Positions 41,762 through 50,785 of a DNA stretch of 64,000 nucleotides are shown one piece after another. Each line of letters opens with the position of its first letter. Positions within the stretch are counted from its first letter, which is position 1. The notes beneath the pieces were generated by a model. The model had not been told where the DNA came from, did not search any database, and saw nothing but the letters and a program-made list of their open reading frames with translations. Made by a program: the position numbers and the translations under genes. Source of the stretch: Saprospiraceae bacterium (GTDB taxonomy: Bacteria; Bacteroidota; Bacteroidia; Chitinophagales; Saprospiraceae); contig JAIYAV010000208.1 in NCBI GenBank assembly GCA_027488855.1, forward strand, positions 1 through 64,000, written 5' to 3'.

Positions 41762-42718
41762 TCAATTTTGGAACGACAAGGTTAAGTTCAATTCATGCGT
41801 CCCACCAGTAGAGGGGCCGAATGTACTGAAGTTGTAATCGAAACCATAGCCAAAGCGGAAAGTATTGTTTAACCCCGCATTTTCACCGAGTACAAACCCC
41901 GTTTCCAGGTGTACAGCTCCTGCCGAAGAACCACCTGCCCCGATCCAAAGTGCCGTTGGCATTTGATAGCGCAAGTTGACATCAACGTTGACTGGTGCAT
42001 TGGGGGTGTATTTCACCCACATGGATGGCTCCAGAAAACCATCATTGCGGAAAAACTTGTAATACCCGATTTGTCCGTAGAAGTGTTGGACCCTTTTGGT
42101 AAAAAACTCACCCTGATCATTGGTAAAGGTGAGATCCAAGCCAAAAGCCTGTGGAACGGAAAGGCCAGCGTAGAAGTAGTCATCCGAAAATCGACCACCT
42201 ACTGCTTTGTAAAAAAACATACCCACACCTACGTCAGGGAAAATTTGACCCTGGTCAGCTCCTGAAAGCGCATCGTTGTCATCCCGAAGTCTGATTTCAG
42301 AAGAGCGAACGCGGTATTGTACCATCCCCGCAGTGAGGCCAATCGACAAACCTCCATATTCGGGATCTTCGCTCAATACCCCGGCGATGCGACCGTAAAA
42401 ACCAGTGAACCCCGTAGGGCCAGTTTGGTCGTTGATCAATTGACCGCCGAACATCATGGCTACTCCGCTGCCGCTGGAATTCAGGTAGGAAGCGCGTAGC
42501 GTTTGAGTTTTGGGTGCAGCACCGCCGAAACCAGCCCACTGGCTACGGTACGAAGCCCCAACACTGATGTTGTTACCATATGCAAGAAAATCCGATTCAA
42601 CCGCTGCCGGGTTAATAATCGTCTGATTTTCACGATATTGGGTAAACAGGGAAAGCTGTTGAGCAAATGATACAGCGGTCGTCAATAAAAAAATGACAAG
42701 TAAACATACTCTGGTCAT
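41762..42718 (-). CDS. PorP/SprF family type IX secretion membrane protein
   Basis: 318 residues from the ATG at 42718, where a signal peptide begins (M-T-R-V-C-L-L, ending S-F-A-Q); a longer frame to 42751 overlaps the -7 element. The family pattern is clear: Y-R-E-N-Q-T-I-I-N-P-A-A-V near the N-terminus and Y-R-S-Q-W-A-G-F-G-G-A-P-K-T, then a 14-strand outer-membrane barrel. PorP/SprF proteins hold or present individual type-B cargo. The gene precedes the adhesin gene by 70 bases in the same transcript. Confidence 0.93.
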   Translation of the reverse strand: MTRVCLLVIFLLTTAVSFAQQLSLFTQYRENQTIINPAAVESDFLAYGNNISVGASYRSQWAGFGGAAPKTQTLRASYLNSSGSGVAMMFGGQLINDQTGPTGFTGFYGRIAGVLSEDPEYGGLSIGLTAGMVQYRVRSSEIRLRDDNDALSGADQGQIFPDVGVGMFFYKAVGGRFSDDYFYAGLSVPQAFGLDLTFTNDQGEFFTKRVQHFYGQIGYYKFFRNDGFLEPSMWVKYTPNAPVNVDVNLRYQMPTALWIGAGGSSAGAVHLETGFVLGENAGLNNTFRFGYGFDYNFSTFGPSTGGTHELNLTLSFQN

Positions 42719-42739
42719 GGGACGAGTTTTTGAGATGGC

Positions 42740-42747
42740 CAAAATTA
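42740..42747 (-). promoter_or_regulatory. -7 element TAATTTTG of the porP/adhesin operon
   Basis: Leftward TAATTTTG matches TAnnTTTG, 21 bases from the ATG at 42718. The stretch from 42748 to 43046 is AT-rich, with no gene or other clear feature. Confidence 0.55.
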
Positions 42748-43046
42748 CCAAAATTCCCTTTGCTTGGTTGTTAAATAATTTTCAGCCCCAAAAATATCTT
42801 TTTTTTACGTATTTGAATTATTTCCACGCAAAATTAAGGCCTCCGTGAAAGATAAAGGAAAACGATACACGTAAGTCACTGATAAAGGGCAAAAAAACCA
42901 TTGCAAGCAAAACCAACCTTCGCCAAATGCAGCCGAGTGGCTGTTAGACTTGTCTAGGGTATACCAAATCAGGCTGAATTTTAATCGAAGTACTATATGA
43001 ATGCAGTTTTTTAAAAAATATTTTAAAAAGCCGTAAAAAAACCTTT

Positions 43047-43169
43047 CAGCTATGAGCGGTTAGCGGTCAGCAATCAGCAGTTAGCCATGAGCAATCAGTG
43101 ATTCAACTGAAGCCGCTGATTGCTCATAGCTGATTGCTCATAGCTGATTGCTCATTGCTGACTGCTCAG
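43047..43169. repeat. inverted heptamer/14-mer array D (TGAGCAATCAGCTA)
   Basis: Right arm 43112-43169 holds three exact copies of a 14-mer (AGCTGATTGCTCAT) and one variant; left arm 43047-43100 contains degenerate heptamers of the nAGCnnT type in opposite orientation. The stop codon (TGA, 43166-43168) of the leftward gene upstream is the first TGA of the array. Confidence 0.85.
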
Positions 43170-46100
43170 TACGTTTTCCAGCGCGTTTTCAGCCCCTTCT
43201 TCACCCCCTTGGCCGCTTTCCCGCTGATGCTGAAAAATTGTTGGGCTTCTTTGAGGCTGGTTTGTGGATTGGCTTCATGGAAACGATCGGCCATTTTATT
43301 CACCAGTGACTTGAAGTTTTCACCAGCTGCACCTGAGCTGGCATAATGAGCATTGAGGATTTCACCAATTAACGGTATTTGGTCGGTAAACAGACAGTTG
43401 TGGCCAATGAAGTATTCCTCGAAGTCAAAGTGTTTGGGGTCGCGGAGGTATTGTTCCATGGGCTGGAGTTTGAAGCCAAAATTGCCCAGGTTATTGGTTT
43501 CGAAAGAACGTTCCAGTTTGCGGTATTGGCTTTCAAAAGCTTCCCAGTTTTTATTTTTTTCCAGGTTTTGGAACTCCAATTGAGCCAGTTCAAAGTCTTT
43601 GGGTGCTTCGTATTTGCGCAGTGCTTCGTTGATGGTATAAATGTCGAGGTCGCAATAAGTGGCAGCCTGACAAACCGTATATATCTTTTGGTAAATGTCG
43701 TAAGCAGCAGCAAACTTGCGTTGACTAATCAGCTGTTCGGCGTTTTTAACCCCCGTTTCGTACATTTCCCGCTCTTCAAAACAAGACGCTTTGGCGATGT
43801 TTTTATAACGGTTTTGCAGGGCGGTAGGCACTGGCAAGGGGTAGGAAGTCATGTATTGCCGGAATTTTTTTAGCGCTTCGTATTTGGCCTGTTGGTCGTA
43901 AGTCCGTTCTACTTCACTCAATTTTTTATCCAACAAATCGGCAAAGACCTGGTCGCGCAAGCGAACAGCGTCATCGCGCATGGTCAGGCTGCTGGTTTGA
44001 TTGGCATCGACCAATGGCTGCAACAAATCCAGGGCTTTTTGAGCATTGCCTTGGGCGATCAAAGTCTGGGCACGGGTCAGTTGCAATTTGAATTCCGTAT
44101 CCACAAAAGGATCTGGCTGCTTGTCGCTCACTTTGAGGTTGCGGGCCAAAATGACGTTCTCCTTGCGCAAACGGGTCAAAACTGCGGCAGCATCGTCCAG
44201 CGCACCAGAAGTGATCATCCCCTCCAATAGTCGCTTTTGAGCATCCACTTTGCGGCCAAAAAGAATCGGTCCCCGGGTTACAAACGCATTGGTCAAACTA
44301 TCACCGGACTGGGCCGTGGTGATGAAGGTACTCAGGTCTTCAAAAAGCACTACGCCCGCATCGATCTGGTCATTGCGCAGGTACTGATCGAGGTAGCCCA
44401 AGGTGCGCAAACTAAAACTCCGCCGCATACGCGCCACTTGCGCGGTTAGAGTTTCCGTCAAATAAGGGCGATATAAGGTGCGCACCGAATCCAGTGAGTT
44501 GAATCGGCGAATGGCCGTTTCGGCAGTGCCGGGATTGTACATCCAGCGTTCCGCTTCTTTGGCCAAAAAGCTGTAGTGATCCTGGCTCAAGCGGCGGCGT
44601 TCCTCCCTGCTGTTGTTTTGAGGAAGTGCACCAGTCATTTGTTGTTCCAGGCTTTCCACCTTGCCCAGGGCCCGGAAACCTTCCTGGAAACGCTGCTGGT
44701 CGCGCAGGTTACCGATCTTGCGCAAGTACTCCTGGTGCAAGTCAACGAGCATATCGTTCGTATTCAAAAACTGAAAGCCCGAGGTCCGCTGCATGTTTTG
44801 CAGGTCGCTAAGTGCAGTTTCGGCCTGGCTCAGGTTGTCGCTGCGCAGGTAATCCACAAAGCGGCGCTGGCTGTTGTCCGAATATTTGCGCAGGGCTTCC
44901 TGTTTTTCTCCCCGCAAGGAAGAGGTGGCATAACTATTGAAATAGCGTGGATTGGCATCGGCAAAAACAATCGCCTGGTTGTAGTAATTGTGGATCAGCG
45001 ACCAATCGTTGCCCTGCGCGGCCTGGCGGGCGCGTTGCTGCAAAACGGCCAATTCAGCTTGATAGGCTTGTTGAATCAAACTTTCCAGCTCCGCAAAGCA
45101 AGGGATTTGCTCCCGTTCATTCAACAGTTTACAGTATTCGCCCGCAAAAGTGCGCAGGTGGTCTTCCTTGAGGCGCAGCGTCGGTTGGCGGCCAGCATCA
45201 GCAATTGCATCGTCGCGCTCTTTGTAAATGACGCTGTTGATTTCCCGGTTGAGCTGTTCAGCCATGTAGTTGCGGTTGAGGCGAATGGCGTAGCGCAATT
45301 GCTCGATCCGGCGGCGGTAATCCAACTGCCGGCGACGGTACAAGATGTTTTGAACCTCAGTGCGGGCAGCTTCCCGAATTTTATAATCCAGGTCATTGAG
45401 TGACTTATCGCTGAGTTGGTATTTTTTGACAAAATCAATGGCGTCCAGGTAAGCATTTTCTTTGTCCTCAAAAGCTGAGGATTGCTCGATTTTTGTACGC
45501 AAGCGTGCCAATTCGTCTTCTTGCAGGCGGTACTTGCGGTCGCTGACTTCAGTTTTTTTCCCACTCAGGTAAGTAGGATTTTCATTGACCAGTGTTTCTA
45601 CCTCTCCCAAGGCTTTCCATTTTTCCTCAAAAGTGCGCCGATTGGCAATGTTGTTGAGCAGTTCGGTGTAGCGGTCGGCGTGCAATTTTTTCAACAAGTC
45701 TTCTGCCGTGGTCTGGCAGCTCCAGTTGAGCACGGCCAGGCTGTTTTTTTCACAAAAAGACTTGGCTTCTAAAAACTTGCTGCGTTTTTGTTCAAAACCA
45801 CTCGCGTTTTTCCCCGCATCAATCAGCGCGTCAAAACGCAACTGGGCATCTTTTTCCCGAATCCGTTCGCTGCAATTGTCGGTACTGTAGAGGTCGCATA
45901 ATTCTCTGGCCTCTTTGAGTCGGTCCTGGTTGTTGAGGTCGATCAAACGTTTCGTTTCACGGGCGAAGGCCGTTCTGAGCTGACTGTCACAATTGTCCAA
46001 CTTGGCCGTTGTACACAGTTCTTTGGCTTGGCGCAACAAACTGACAACATCTGCACTGCCCTGGGCTTTTTTGAGCAATTCGTCAAATTTGGCTTGATCC

Positions 46101-46288
46101 GTGGTAGCGGGGGGTGTTTTGATGGTATCCTCTTGGGTCGGTTTGATCTCGATTTGCGCACGTGGGCGGCCCGAGCTTTTTTTGAGCAAGGTATCCAGTT
46201 TTTGGGCAAAGCCAAACGTAGAGACCAACAATATACTTATGGTCAGTAGGAGTTTTTGACCTAAACAAGGGTTAAATAGCGTTTTCAT
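43166..46288 (-). CDS. large exported alpha-helical protein of unknown function
   Basis: 1040 residues from the ATG at 46288, where M-K-T-L-F-N-P starts a signal peptide ending F-G-F-A-Q; the longer frame to 46423 adds 45 residues in front of it and was rejected. The mature protein is nearly all helix, rich in Arg, Glu, Gln and Leu, with many R-x-x-Y-x-x-L repeats like TPR or Sel1 solenoids and short cysteine pairs near the N-terminus (E-L-C-T and N-C-D). It has no T9SS tail. It is probably periplasmic. I know no named family. It is a single gene, separated from the T9SS genes by array D. Confidence 0.7.
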   Translation of the reverse strand: MKTLFNPCLGQKLLLTISILLVSTFGFAQKLDTLLKKSSGRPRAQIEIKPTQEDTIKTPPATTDQAKFDELLKKAQGSADVVSLLRQAKELCTTAKLDNCDSQLRTAFARETKRLIDLNNQDRLKEARELCDLYSTDNCSERIREKDAQLRFDALIDAGKNASGFEQKRSKFLEAKSFCEKNSLAVLNWSCQTTAEDLLKKLHADRYTELLNNIANRRTFEEKWKALGEVETLVNENPTYLSGKKTEVSDRKYRLQEDELARLRTKIEQSSAFEDKENAYLDAIDFVKKYQLSDKSLNDLDYKIREAARTEVQNILYRRRQLDYRRRIEQLRYAIRLNRNYMAEQLNREINSVIYKERDDAIADAGRQPTLRLKEDHLRTFAGEYCKLLNEREQIPCFAELESLIQQAYQAELAVLQQRARQAAQGNDWSLIHNYYNQAIVFADANPRYFNSYATSSLRGEKQEALRKYSDNSQRRFVDYLRSDNLSQAETALSDLQNMQRTSGFQFLNTNDMLVDLHQEYLRKIGNLRDQQRFQEGFRALGKVESLEQQMTGALPQNNSREERRRLSQDHYSFLAKEAERWMYNPGTAETAIRRFNSLDSVRTLYRPYLTETLTAQVARMRRSFSLRTLGYLDQYLRNDQIDAGVVLFEDLSTFITTAQSGDSLTNAFVTRGPILFGRKVDAQKRLLEGMITSGALDDAAAVLTRLRKENVILARNLKVSDKQPDPFVDTEFKLQLTRAQTLIAQGNAQKALDLLQPLVDANQTSSLTMRDDAVRLRDQVFADLLDKKLSEVERTYDQQAKYEALKKFRQYMTSYPLPVPTALQNRYKNIAKASCFEEREMYETGVKNAEQLISQRKFAAAYDIYQKIYTVCQAATYCDLDIYTINEALRKYEAPKDFELAQLEFQNLEKNKNWEAFESQYRKLERSFETNNLGNFGFKLQPMEQYLRDPKHFDFEEYFIGHNCLFTDQIPLIGEILNAHYASSGAAGENFKSLVNKMADRFHEANPQTSLKEAQQFFSISGKAAKGVKKGLKTRWKTY

Positions 46289-46504
46289 ACCGCGGCAAAT
46301 TTGGTTGTTCGGGAGGTAAATGTCTTTAAAATTACCAATTAAGGACGCAAAGATCTTCAGCAAAGTTAATGCAGAAGAAAACTTTGCATTTTTCTTAACC
46401 AAGCAAGCCGAGTTTGTTATCAAATTTAAAGGTGATCCAATTTTTTATATTAAAAATTTTATAAAACATCAATTTGTATTTATTGAGCAGCTCAATGTGG
46501 TCCG

Positions 46505-46542
46505 TAAATAAAACAACCCGAAAGTTTGGAACTTTCGGGTTG
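46505..46542 (-). terminator. rho-independent terminator of the arabinose operon
   Basis: CAACCCGAAAGTT..AACTTTCGGGTTG (46514-46542), followed leftward by TTTTATTTA. It is 61 bases past the transporter stop and resembles the hairpins at 2147 and 57387. The region 46289-46504 upstream of it has no supportable gene. Confidence 0.85.
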
Positions 46543-46602
46543 TGAGTGCAGCAACAGTTATGGTTGCTTTCTAAAGAATAGCTATACTCCGTTCCTTATT
46601 TT

Positions 46603-48300
46603 TTACCAGAACTTGATGTAAATCGCGGTCAAGATCAAAAGGGTAGCCACGATCATTGCCATGATCTGTGGGCTCACTTTGAACATGCTTGCATCCAGTG
46701 CAAAAGCTTTTTCATTCACTTTTGGCCCAAACAAACTCATCACGATCATCACCAGCATGGTGAAACCAAAGGCTAGACCCATACAGATCAAAAATGGAAT
46801 TTCGAAGCCACCTTTGCCGTTAGGATAAGCCGTGTACAACCAGGTATGGTTGCCGAGTACGGCTGGAGCGTATTCATTGAAGAACACGGAAAGGATGAAC
46901 CCGACCAATACCCCGGCAACTGCTGCTGCTCCGGTGGTACGTTTCCAGAACATCCCCAAAAGGAACATCGCAAATACCCCTGGGCTAATGAATCCGGTGT
47001 ATTTTTGGATAAAAGTAAAACCACCCGCTCCACCAATGCCCAAAAGGTCATTCCAGGTCAGCGCAATGGCCAATACCATCGAGGCGACAATGGTCAAACG
47101 CCCTACCCAAACCAGTTTGCGGTCATCAGCCTCTTTTTCAAAGTACTTCTTGTAAATATCCAGGGTAAAAATAGTCGAAATACTGTTGGCTTTCCCTGCC
47201 AAGGAAGCCACAATGGCCGCCGTTAGTGCCGCCATCGACAAACCTTTCAGGCCCGCAGGCAAAAAGGTCAGAATGGCTGAATAGGCATTGTCGGTCAGGA
47301 ATTTGCCATCAGGTGCCATCTGTTCTTGTAGTTCACCATTTTGGTACAAGACATAAGCTGCAATACCCGGTAGCATTACAATGATGGGCATCATCAATTT
47401 GATGAAACCAGCAAACAAAATCCCGGTACGGGCAGTGTTCAGATCTGCGCCCAAGGCCCGCTGGGTAATGTATTGGTTACAGCCCCAGTAATTGAGGTTG
47501 ACAATCCATTGCCCGGCAAAATACATGGCGATGCCCGGTAAGAGCAGGTATTTGTTGATGTACTCCTGCGAGGATTCCGGTCCGGGTTTGGCCATGATCA
47601 TGTGAAAATGGTCATCGGCTTTTTCCATCAACAGATTGAATCCAGCAAAGACATTTTGGCCCATGCCAAATTTTTCACTCACCATCGTCAGCGCCAACCA
47701 GGTCGTCGCCAAACCACCAATGACCAGTACCAAAACCTGCAATACATCGGTGTACCCAATCACCTTCATCCCTCCAATGGTAATGAACAGCGCAAAAACC
47801 GCCAGTCCAATCATGATGAGGTGAAAGTACCCGCCACCAATCAGGTTGTTGATGGCCAGCGCACCGAGAAACAGGATAGAAGTGAGGTTGACAAAAATGT
47901 ACAGGAACAACCAAAAAATGGTCATGATCATACTCACCGTCTCATTGTACCGCGTTTTTAAAAACTGCGGCATGGTGTAAATATGATTTTTCAGGTAGAT
48001 CGGCATAAAAAATACCGCCACAATGATGAGGGCAATCGCGGCAAGCCATTCGTAGGCTGCCACCGCTATCCCTACAAAAAAACCATTCCCGGACATCCCA
48101 ATGAACTGCTCCGCAGAAATGTTAGAAGCAATCAAAGAAGCGCCAATGGCCCACCAAGTCAGTGATCCTTCAGCCAAGAAGAAGTCAGTGGTGGTGGTTT
48201 CTGCTTTCTTCTTGCGCTGGTAAATCCAGTATCCGTAGCCGACTACCAGAACGAAGTAGGCGAAAAACACTACCAAATCTACCGTTTGTAAAGTTTGCAT
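46603..48300 (-). CDS. sodium/sugar symporter (SSS family), probable arabinose transporter
   Basis: 565 residues with about fourteen membrane helices. Typical SLC5/SGLT features: the N-terminal W-W-A-I-G-A-S-L-I-A-S-N-I-S-A-E-Q-F segment and the SSS-signature region G-G-M-K-V-I-G-Y-T-D-V-L-Q. Members of this branch carry galactose, glucose or arabinose with Na+. It is the last gene of araB-araD-araA, 68 bases behind araA, so the likely substrate is L-arabinose. A terminator follows. Confidence 0.9.
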   Translation of the reverse strand: MQTLQTVDLVVFFAYFVLVVGYGYWIYQRKKKAETTTTDFFLAEGSLTWWAIGASLIASNISAEQFIGMSGNGFFVGIAVAAYEWLAAIALIIVAVFFMPIYLKNHIYTMPQFLKTRYNETVSMIMTIFWLFLYIFVNLTSILFLGALAINNLIGGGYFHLIMIGLAVFALFITIGGMKVIGYTDVLQVLVLVIGGLATTWLALTMVSEKFGMGQNVFAGFNLLMEKADDHFHMIMAKPGPESSQEYINKYLLLPGIAMYFAGQWIVNLNYWGCNQYITQRALGADLNTARTGILFAGFIKLMMPIIVMLPGIAAYVLYQNGELQEQMAPDGKFLTDNAYSAILTFLPAGLKGLSMAALTAAIVASLAGKANSISTIFTLDIYKKYFEKEADDRKLVWVGRLTIVASMVLAIALTWNDLLGIGGAGGFTFIQKYTGFISPGVFAMFLLGMFWKRTTGAAAVAGVLVGFILSVFFNEYAPAVLGNHTWLYTAYPNGKGGFEIPFLICMGLAFGFTMLVMIVMSLFGPKVNEKAFALDASMFKVSPQIMAMIVATLLILTAIYIKFW

Positions 48301-48368
48301 CGATCCAAATGTTTTGTTTGTTTAAAGAATCTATGTAGGTCGCGAATATAGGGAACTAATTTATATGG

Positions 48369-49868
48369 TTACATGCGGTGACCATAATATACTTCATTCC
48401 AGCGCAACTCATTTTTGAAGTCGTACAAATTGGTGCGCTCGTTGATCAATAGGTATTCAATGCCAGCGATTTCTGCAAAATCAGCCAGGTATTCGGCACT
48501 CAGGTTTTGGCTGTAACAGGTATGGTGGGCACCACCCGCCAAAATCCAGGCTGCGGCTCCGGTTTTGAGGTCAGGTTTCACCTTCCACAATACCCGGGCT
48601 ACCGGCAGTTTGGGCAGATCCTGCGCAGGTTCAATGGCTTCCACTTCATTGACGATCAGGCGAAAACGGTTACCCATGTCCACAATCGAGGCATTGAGGG
48701 CCGAGCCAGCTGGGCAGTTAAAGACCAAACGTACAGGGTCGGCCTTGCCGCCAATCCCGAGGGGATGCACTTCACAACTGGGCTTTTTGGCCGCAATGGA
48801 GGGACAAATTTCCAACATGTGTGAACCCAATACTTGCATGTTTTCAGGCTGAAAGTGGTAGGTATAATCTTCCATAAAGGAGTTGCCGCCAGGTAGGCCA
48901 GTCCCCATTACCTTCATCGCCCGTACCAGCGCGGAGGTTTTCCAATCTCCTTCGCCAGCAAAGCCATAACCCGCTGCCATTAAGCGCTGTGAGGCAATAC
49001 CGGGCAATTGAACCATGCCGTGCAGGTCTTCAAAGGTATCGGTGAATCCTTTGAAATTGCCCGCTTCCAGGAAGGTCTGCACGCCCAATTCGATGCGAGC
49101 AGCTTCGATGAGGGAACTGCGTTGAGCCCCCCCTTTTTGCAAGCTGGCTGAAAGGGTATAACTCGCTTCGTATTCTTCAATCAGTTGCTGGATTTGGGCA
49201 TCACTCACCGCATTGATGACTTGCACCAAGTCCCCTACCCCATGGGTATTGACGGAATAACCAAATTTGATTTCGGCTTCCACCTTGTCGCCTTCAGTGA
49301 CCGCTACCTGGCGCATGTTGTCGCCAAAACGGACAAACTTGCCGCCTTGCCAGTCATTCCAGGCTGCCGCTACCCGGCTCCATACACCCAGGCGATCCTG
49401 CACTTCGGGGTCTTGCCAATGGCCAACCACTACCTTGCGGTTCAGGCGCATGCGTGCACCGATGAACCCAAACTCGCGGTCGCCATGCGCCGATTGGTTG
49501 AGGTTCATAAAGTCCATGTCGATGCTCGACCAAGGAATGTCCTGGTTGAATTGGGTATGCAAATGAGCCAGGGGCTTGCGCAGAATTTTGAGCCCATTGA
49601 TCCACATCTTGGCGGGAGAGAAGGTGTGCATCCAGCAGATCAGGCCAATGCACTGCGGCGCAGAGTTGGCTTCGATGATGAGTTTGCTGATTTCTTCAGG
49701 CCCAACCACGATGGGTTTAAAAACGACCTTTACCGGGATATTTGCAGCGGCATCCAGTGCTTTGGCAATGGTTTCGGCGTTTTGAGCAACTTGTTTCAGG
49801 GTCTCAGGACCGTACAGGTGTTGGCTTCCGGTGACAAACCAGGCTTCGAGTTGTTTGAGTTGGATCAT
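48369..49868 (-). CDS. araA: L-arabinose isomerase
   Basis: 499 residues, the usual length. The start [14 protein letters not shown] is characteristic, and the metal-site residues lie in [25 protein letters not shown] and G-G-A-H-H-T-C-Y. It interconverts L-arabinose and L-ribulose in the cytoplasm. In the operon it stands third, after araD, with an 85-base gap holding two hairpins. Confidence 0.97.
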   Translation of the reverse strand: MIQLKQLEAWFVTGSQHLYGPETLKQVAQNAETIAKALDAAANIPVKVVFKPIVVGPEEISKLIIEANSAPQCIGLICWMHTFSPAKMWINGLKILRKPLAHLHTQFNQDIPWSSIDMDFMNLNQSAHGDREFGFIGARMRLNRKVVVGHWQDPEVQDRLGVWSRVAAAWNDWQGGKFVRFGDNMRQVAVTEGDKVEAEIKFGYSVNTHGVGDLVQVINAVSDAQIQQLIEEYEASYTLSASLQKGGAQRSSLIEAARIELGVQTFLEAGNFKGFTDTFEDLHGMVQLPGIASQRLMAAGYGFAGEGDWKTSALVRAMKVMGTGLPGGNSFMEDYTYHFQPENMQVLGSHMLEICPSIAAKKPSCEVHPLGIGGKADPVRLVFNCPAGSALNASIVDMGNRFRLIVNEVEAIEPAQDLPKLPVARVLWKVKPDLKTGAAAWILAGGAHHTCYSQNLSAEYLADFAEIAGIEYLLINERTNLYDFKNELRWNEVYYGHRM

Positions 49869-49899
49869 TTCATTTTGATTGTTCGATTATCGTTCGTTG

Positions 49900-49953
49900 G
49901 GGCGACCCTAGCGGTCGCCCTTGCAACCGTGGGGCAACCACGTAGGGTTGCCC
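49900..49953 (-). other. double hairpin in the araD-araA gap
   Basis: GGGCGACC..GGTCGCCC (49900-49920) and GGGCAACC..GGTTGCCC (49932-49953) stand 11 bases apart, the second touching the araD stop. Neither has a U-tract. They may set relative mRNA levels inside the operon. Confidence 0.7.
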
Positions 49954-50655
49954 TTACTGCCCATAATAGGCATTTTTACCATGCTTGCGTTCATAATGCT
50001 TTTGGATCAAGGCGTCCTTGAGGCGAGGCACATCTGGTCGGATGGTCACACTCAGGTAAGCCATGCGGGCAACTTCCTCCAGCACCGCGCTGTTGTACAC
50101 GGCTTTTTCCACTGTTTTGCCCCAGGTAAAGGGCGCGTGATTGCCTACCAGAATCATTTCTACCTCTTCGTAGCTGTAGCCCCGCCGCGCAAAATCGTTC
50201 ATGATCTGGAAACCCGTTTCGTACTCGTAGTTGCCCAGAATCATGGCGTCCTCCATGGGGGGCGCGCAGGGAATGTCCACGGTAAGGTGGTCTGCGTGGG
50301 TAGTGCCCAGTATGGGGATGTCCAGTTGGGTTTGAGCCCAGGCGGTAGCGTAGGTGGAATGGGTGTGCACGATGCCCCCGATGTTTTCCCAATGTTTGTA
50401 CAATACCGCGTGGGTTTTGGTGTCTGAAGAAGCACGTTTCGCGCCTTCAACCACCTGGGCTTCAAAGTCGAGAACGACGATGTCTTCGGCACGCAGGCTC
50501 GCATAAGGGACTCCGCTGGGTTTGATGGCAAAGACACCTGCCGAACGATCCGCTACACTGGCATTGCCAAAGGTGAAGAGCACCAGACCCAATTGGGGCA
50601 GCTGCATATTGGCTTCGTAACAAGCTTCTTTGAGGCTTTGGTAAGCGCTTTTCAT
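49954..50655 (-). CDS. araD: L-ribulose-5-phosphate 4-epimerase
   Basis: 233 residues, class II aldolase/adducin fold. The zinc ligands fit H-T-H-S (G-I-V-H-T-H-S-T) and the later H in V-G-N-H-A-P-F-T-W-G; the phosphate-binding start is T-F-G-N-A-S and K-P-S-G-V. It converts L-ribulose 5-phosphate to D-xylulose 5-phosphate. It is second in the operon, 130 bases behind araB, with a long hairpin in between. Confidence 0.96.
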   Translation of the reverse strand: MKSAYQSLKEACYEANMQLPQLGLVLFTFGNASVADRSAGVFAIKPSGVPYASLRAEDIVVLDFEAQVVEGAKRASSDTKTHAVLYKHWENIGGIVHTHSTYATAWAQTQLDIPILGTTHADHLTVDIPCAPPMEDAMILGNYEYETGFQIMNDFARRGYSYEEVEMILVGNHAPFTWGKTVEKAVYNSAVLEEVARMAYLSVTIRPDVPRLKDALIQKHYERKHGKNAYYGQ

Positions 50656-50701
50656 TTTGGGTGCTTTTCAATTTTTTAGACAGCTTCGCTGCCGGATTTT
50701 A

Positions 50702-50780
50702 AACCATCTTAAGACATCTAAGAGACACCTAAGCAGATATAGATGCCAGCTTAGGTGTCTCTTAGATGTCTTAGATGGTT
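50702..50780. repeat. long inverted repeat between araB and araD
   Basis: A stem of about 31 bp with one bulge (50702-50733 with 50750-50780) around a loop of 16 bases. Each arm holds 11-base direct repeats (CTTAGGTGTCT/CTTAGATGTCT). It could attenuate or stabilise the ara transcript, or be an inserted palindrome. Confidence 0.85.
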
Positions 50781-50785
50781 CAAAA

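Noticed and set aside
46320-46511. 63-codon ORF in the gap upstream of the helical protein
   Set aside because: No family, no promoter and AT-rich composition; better read as non-coding.
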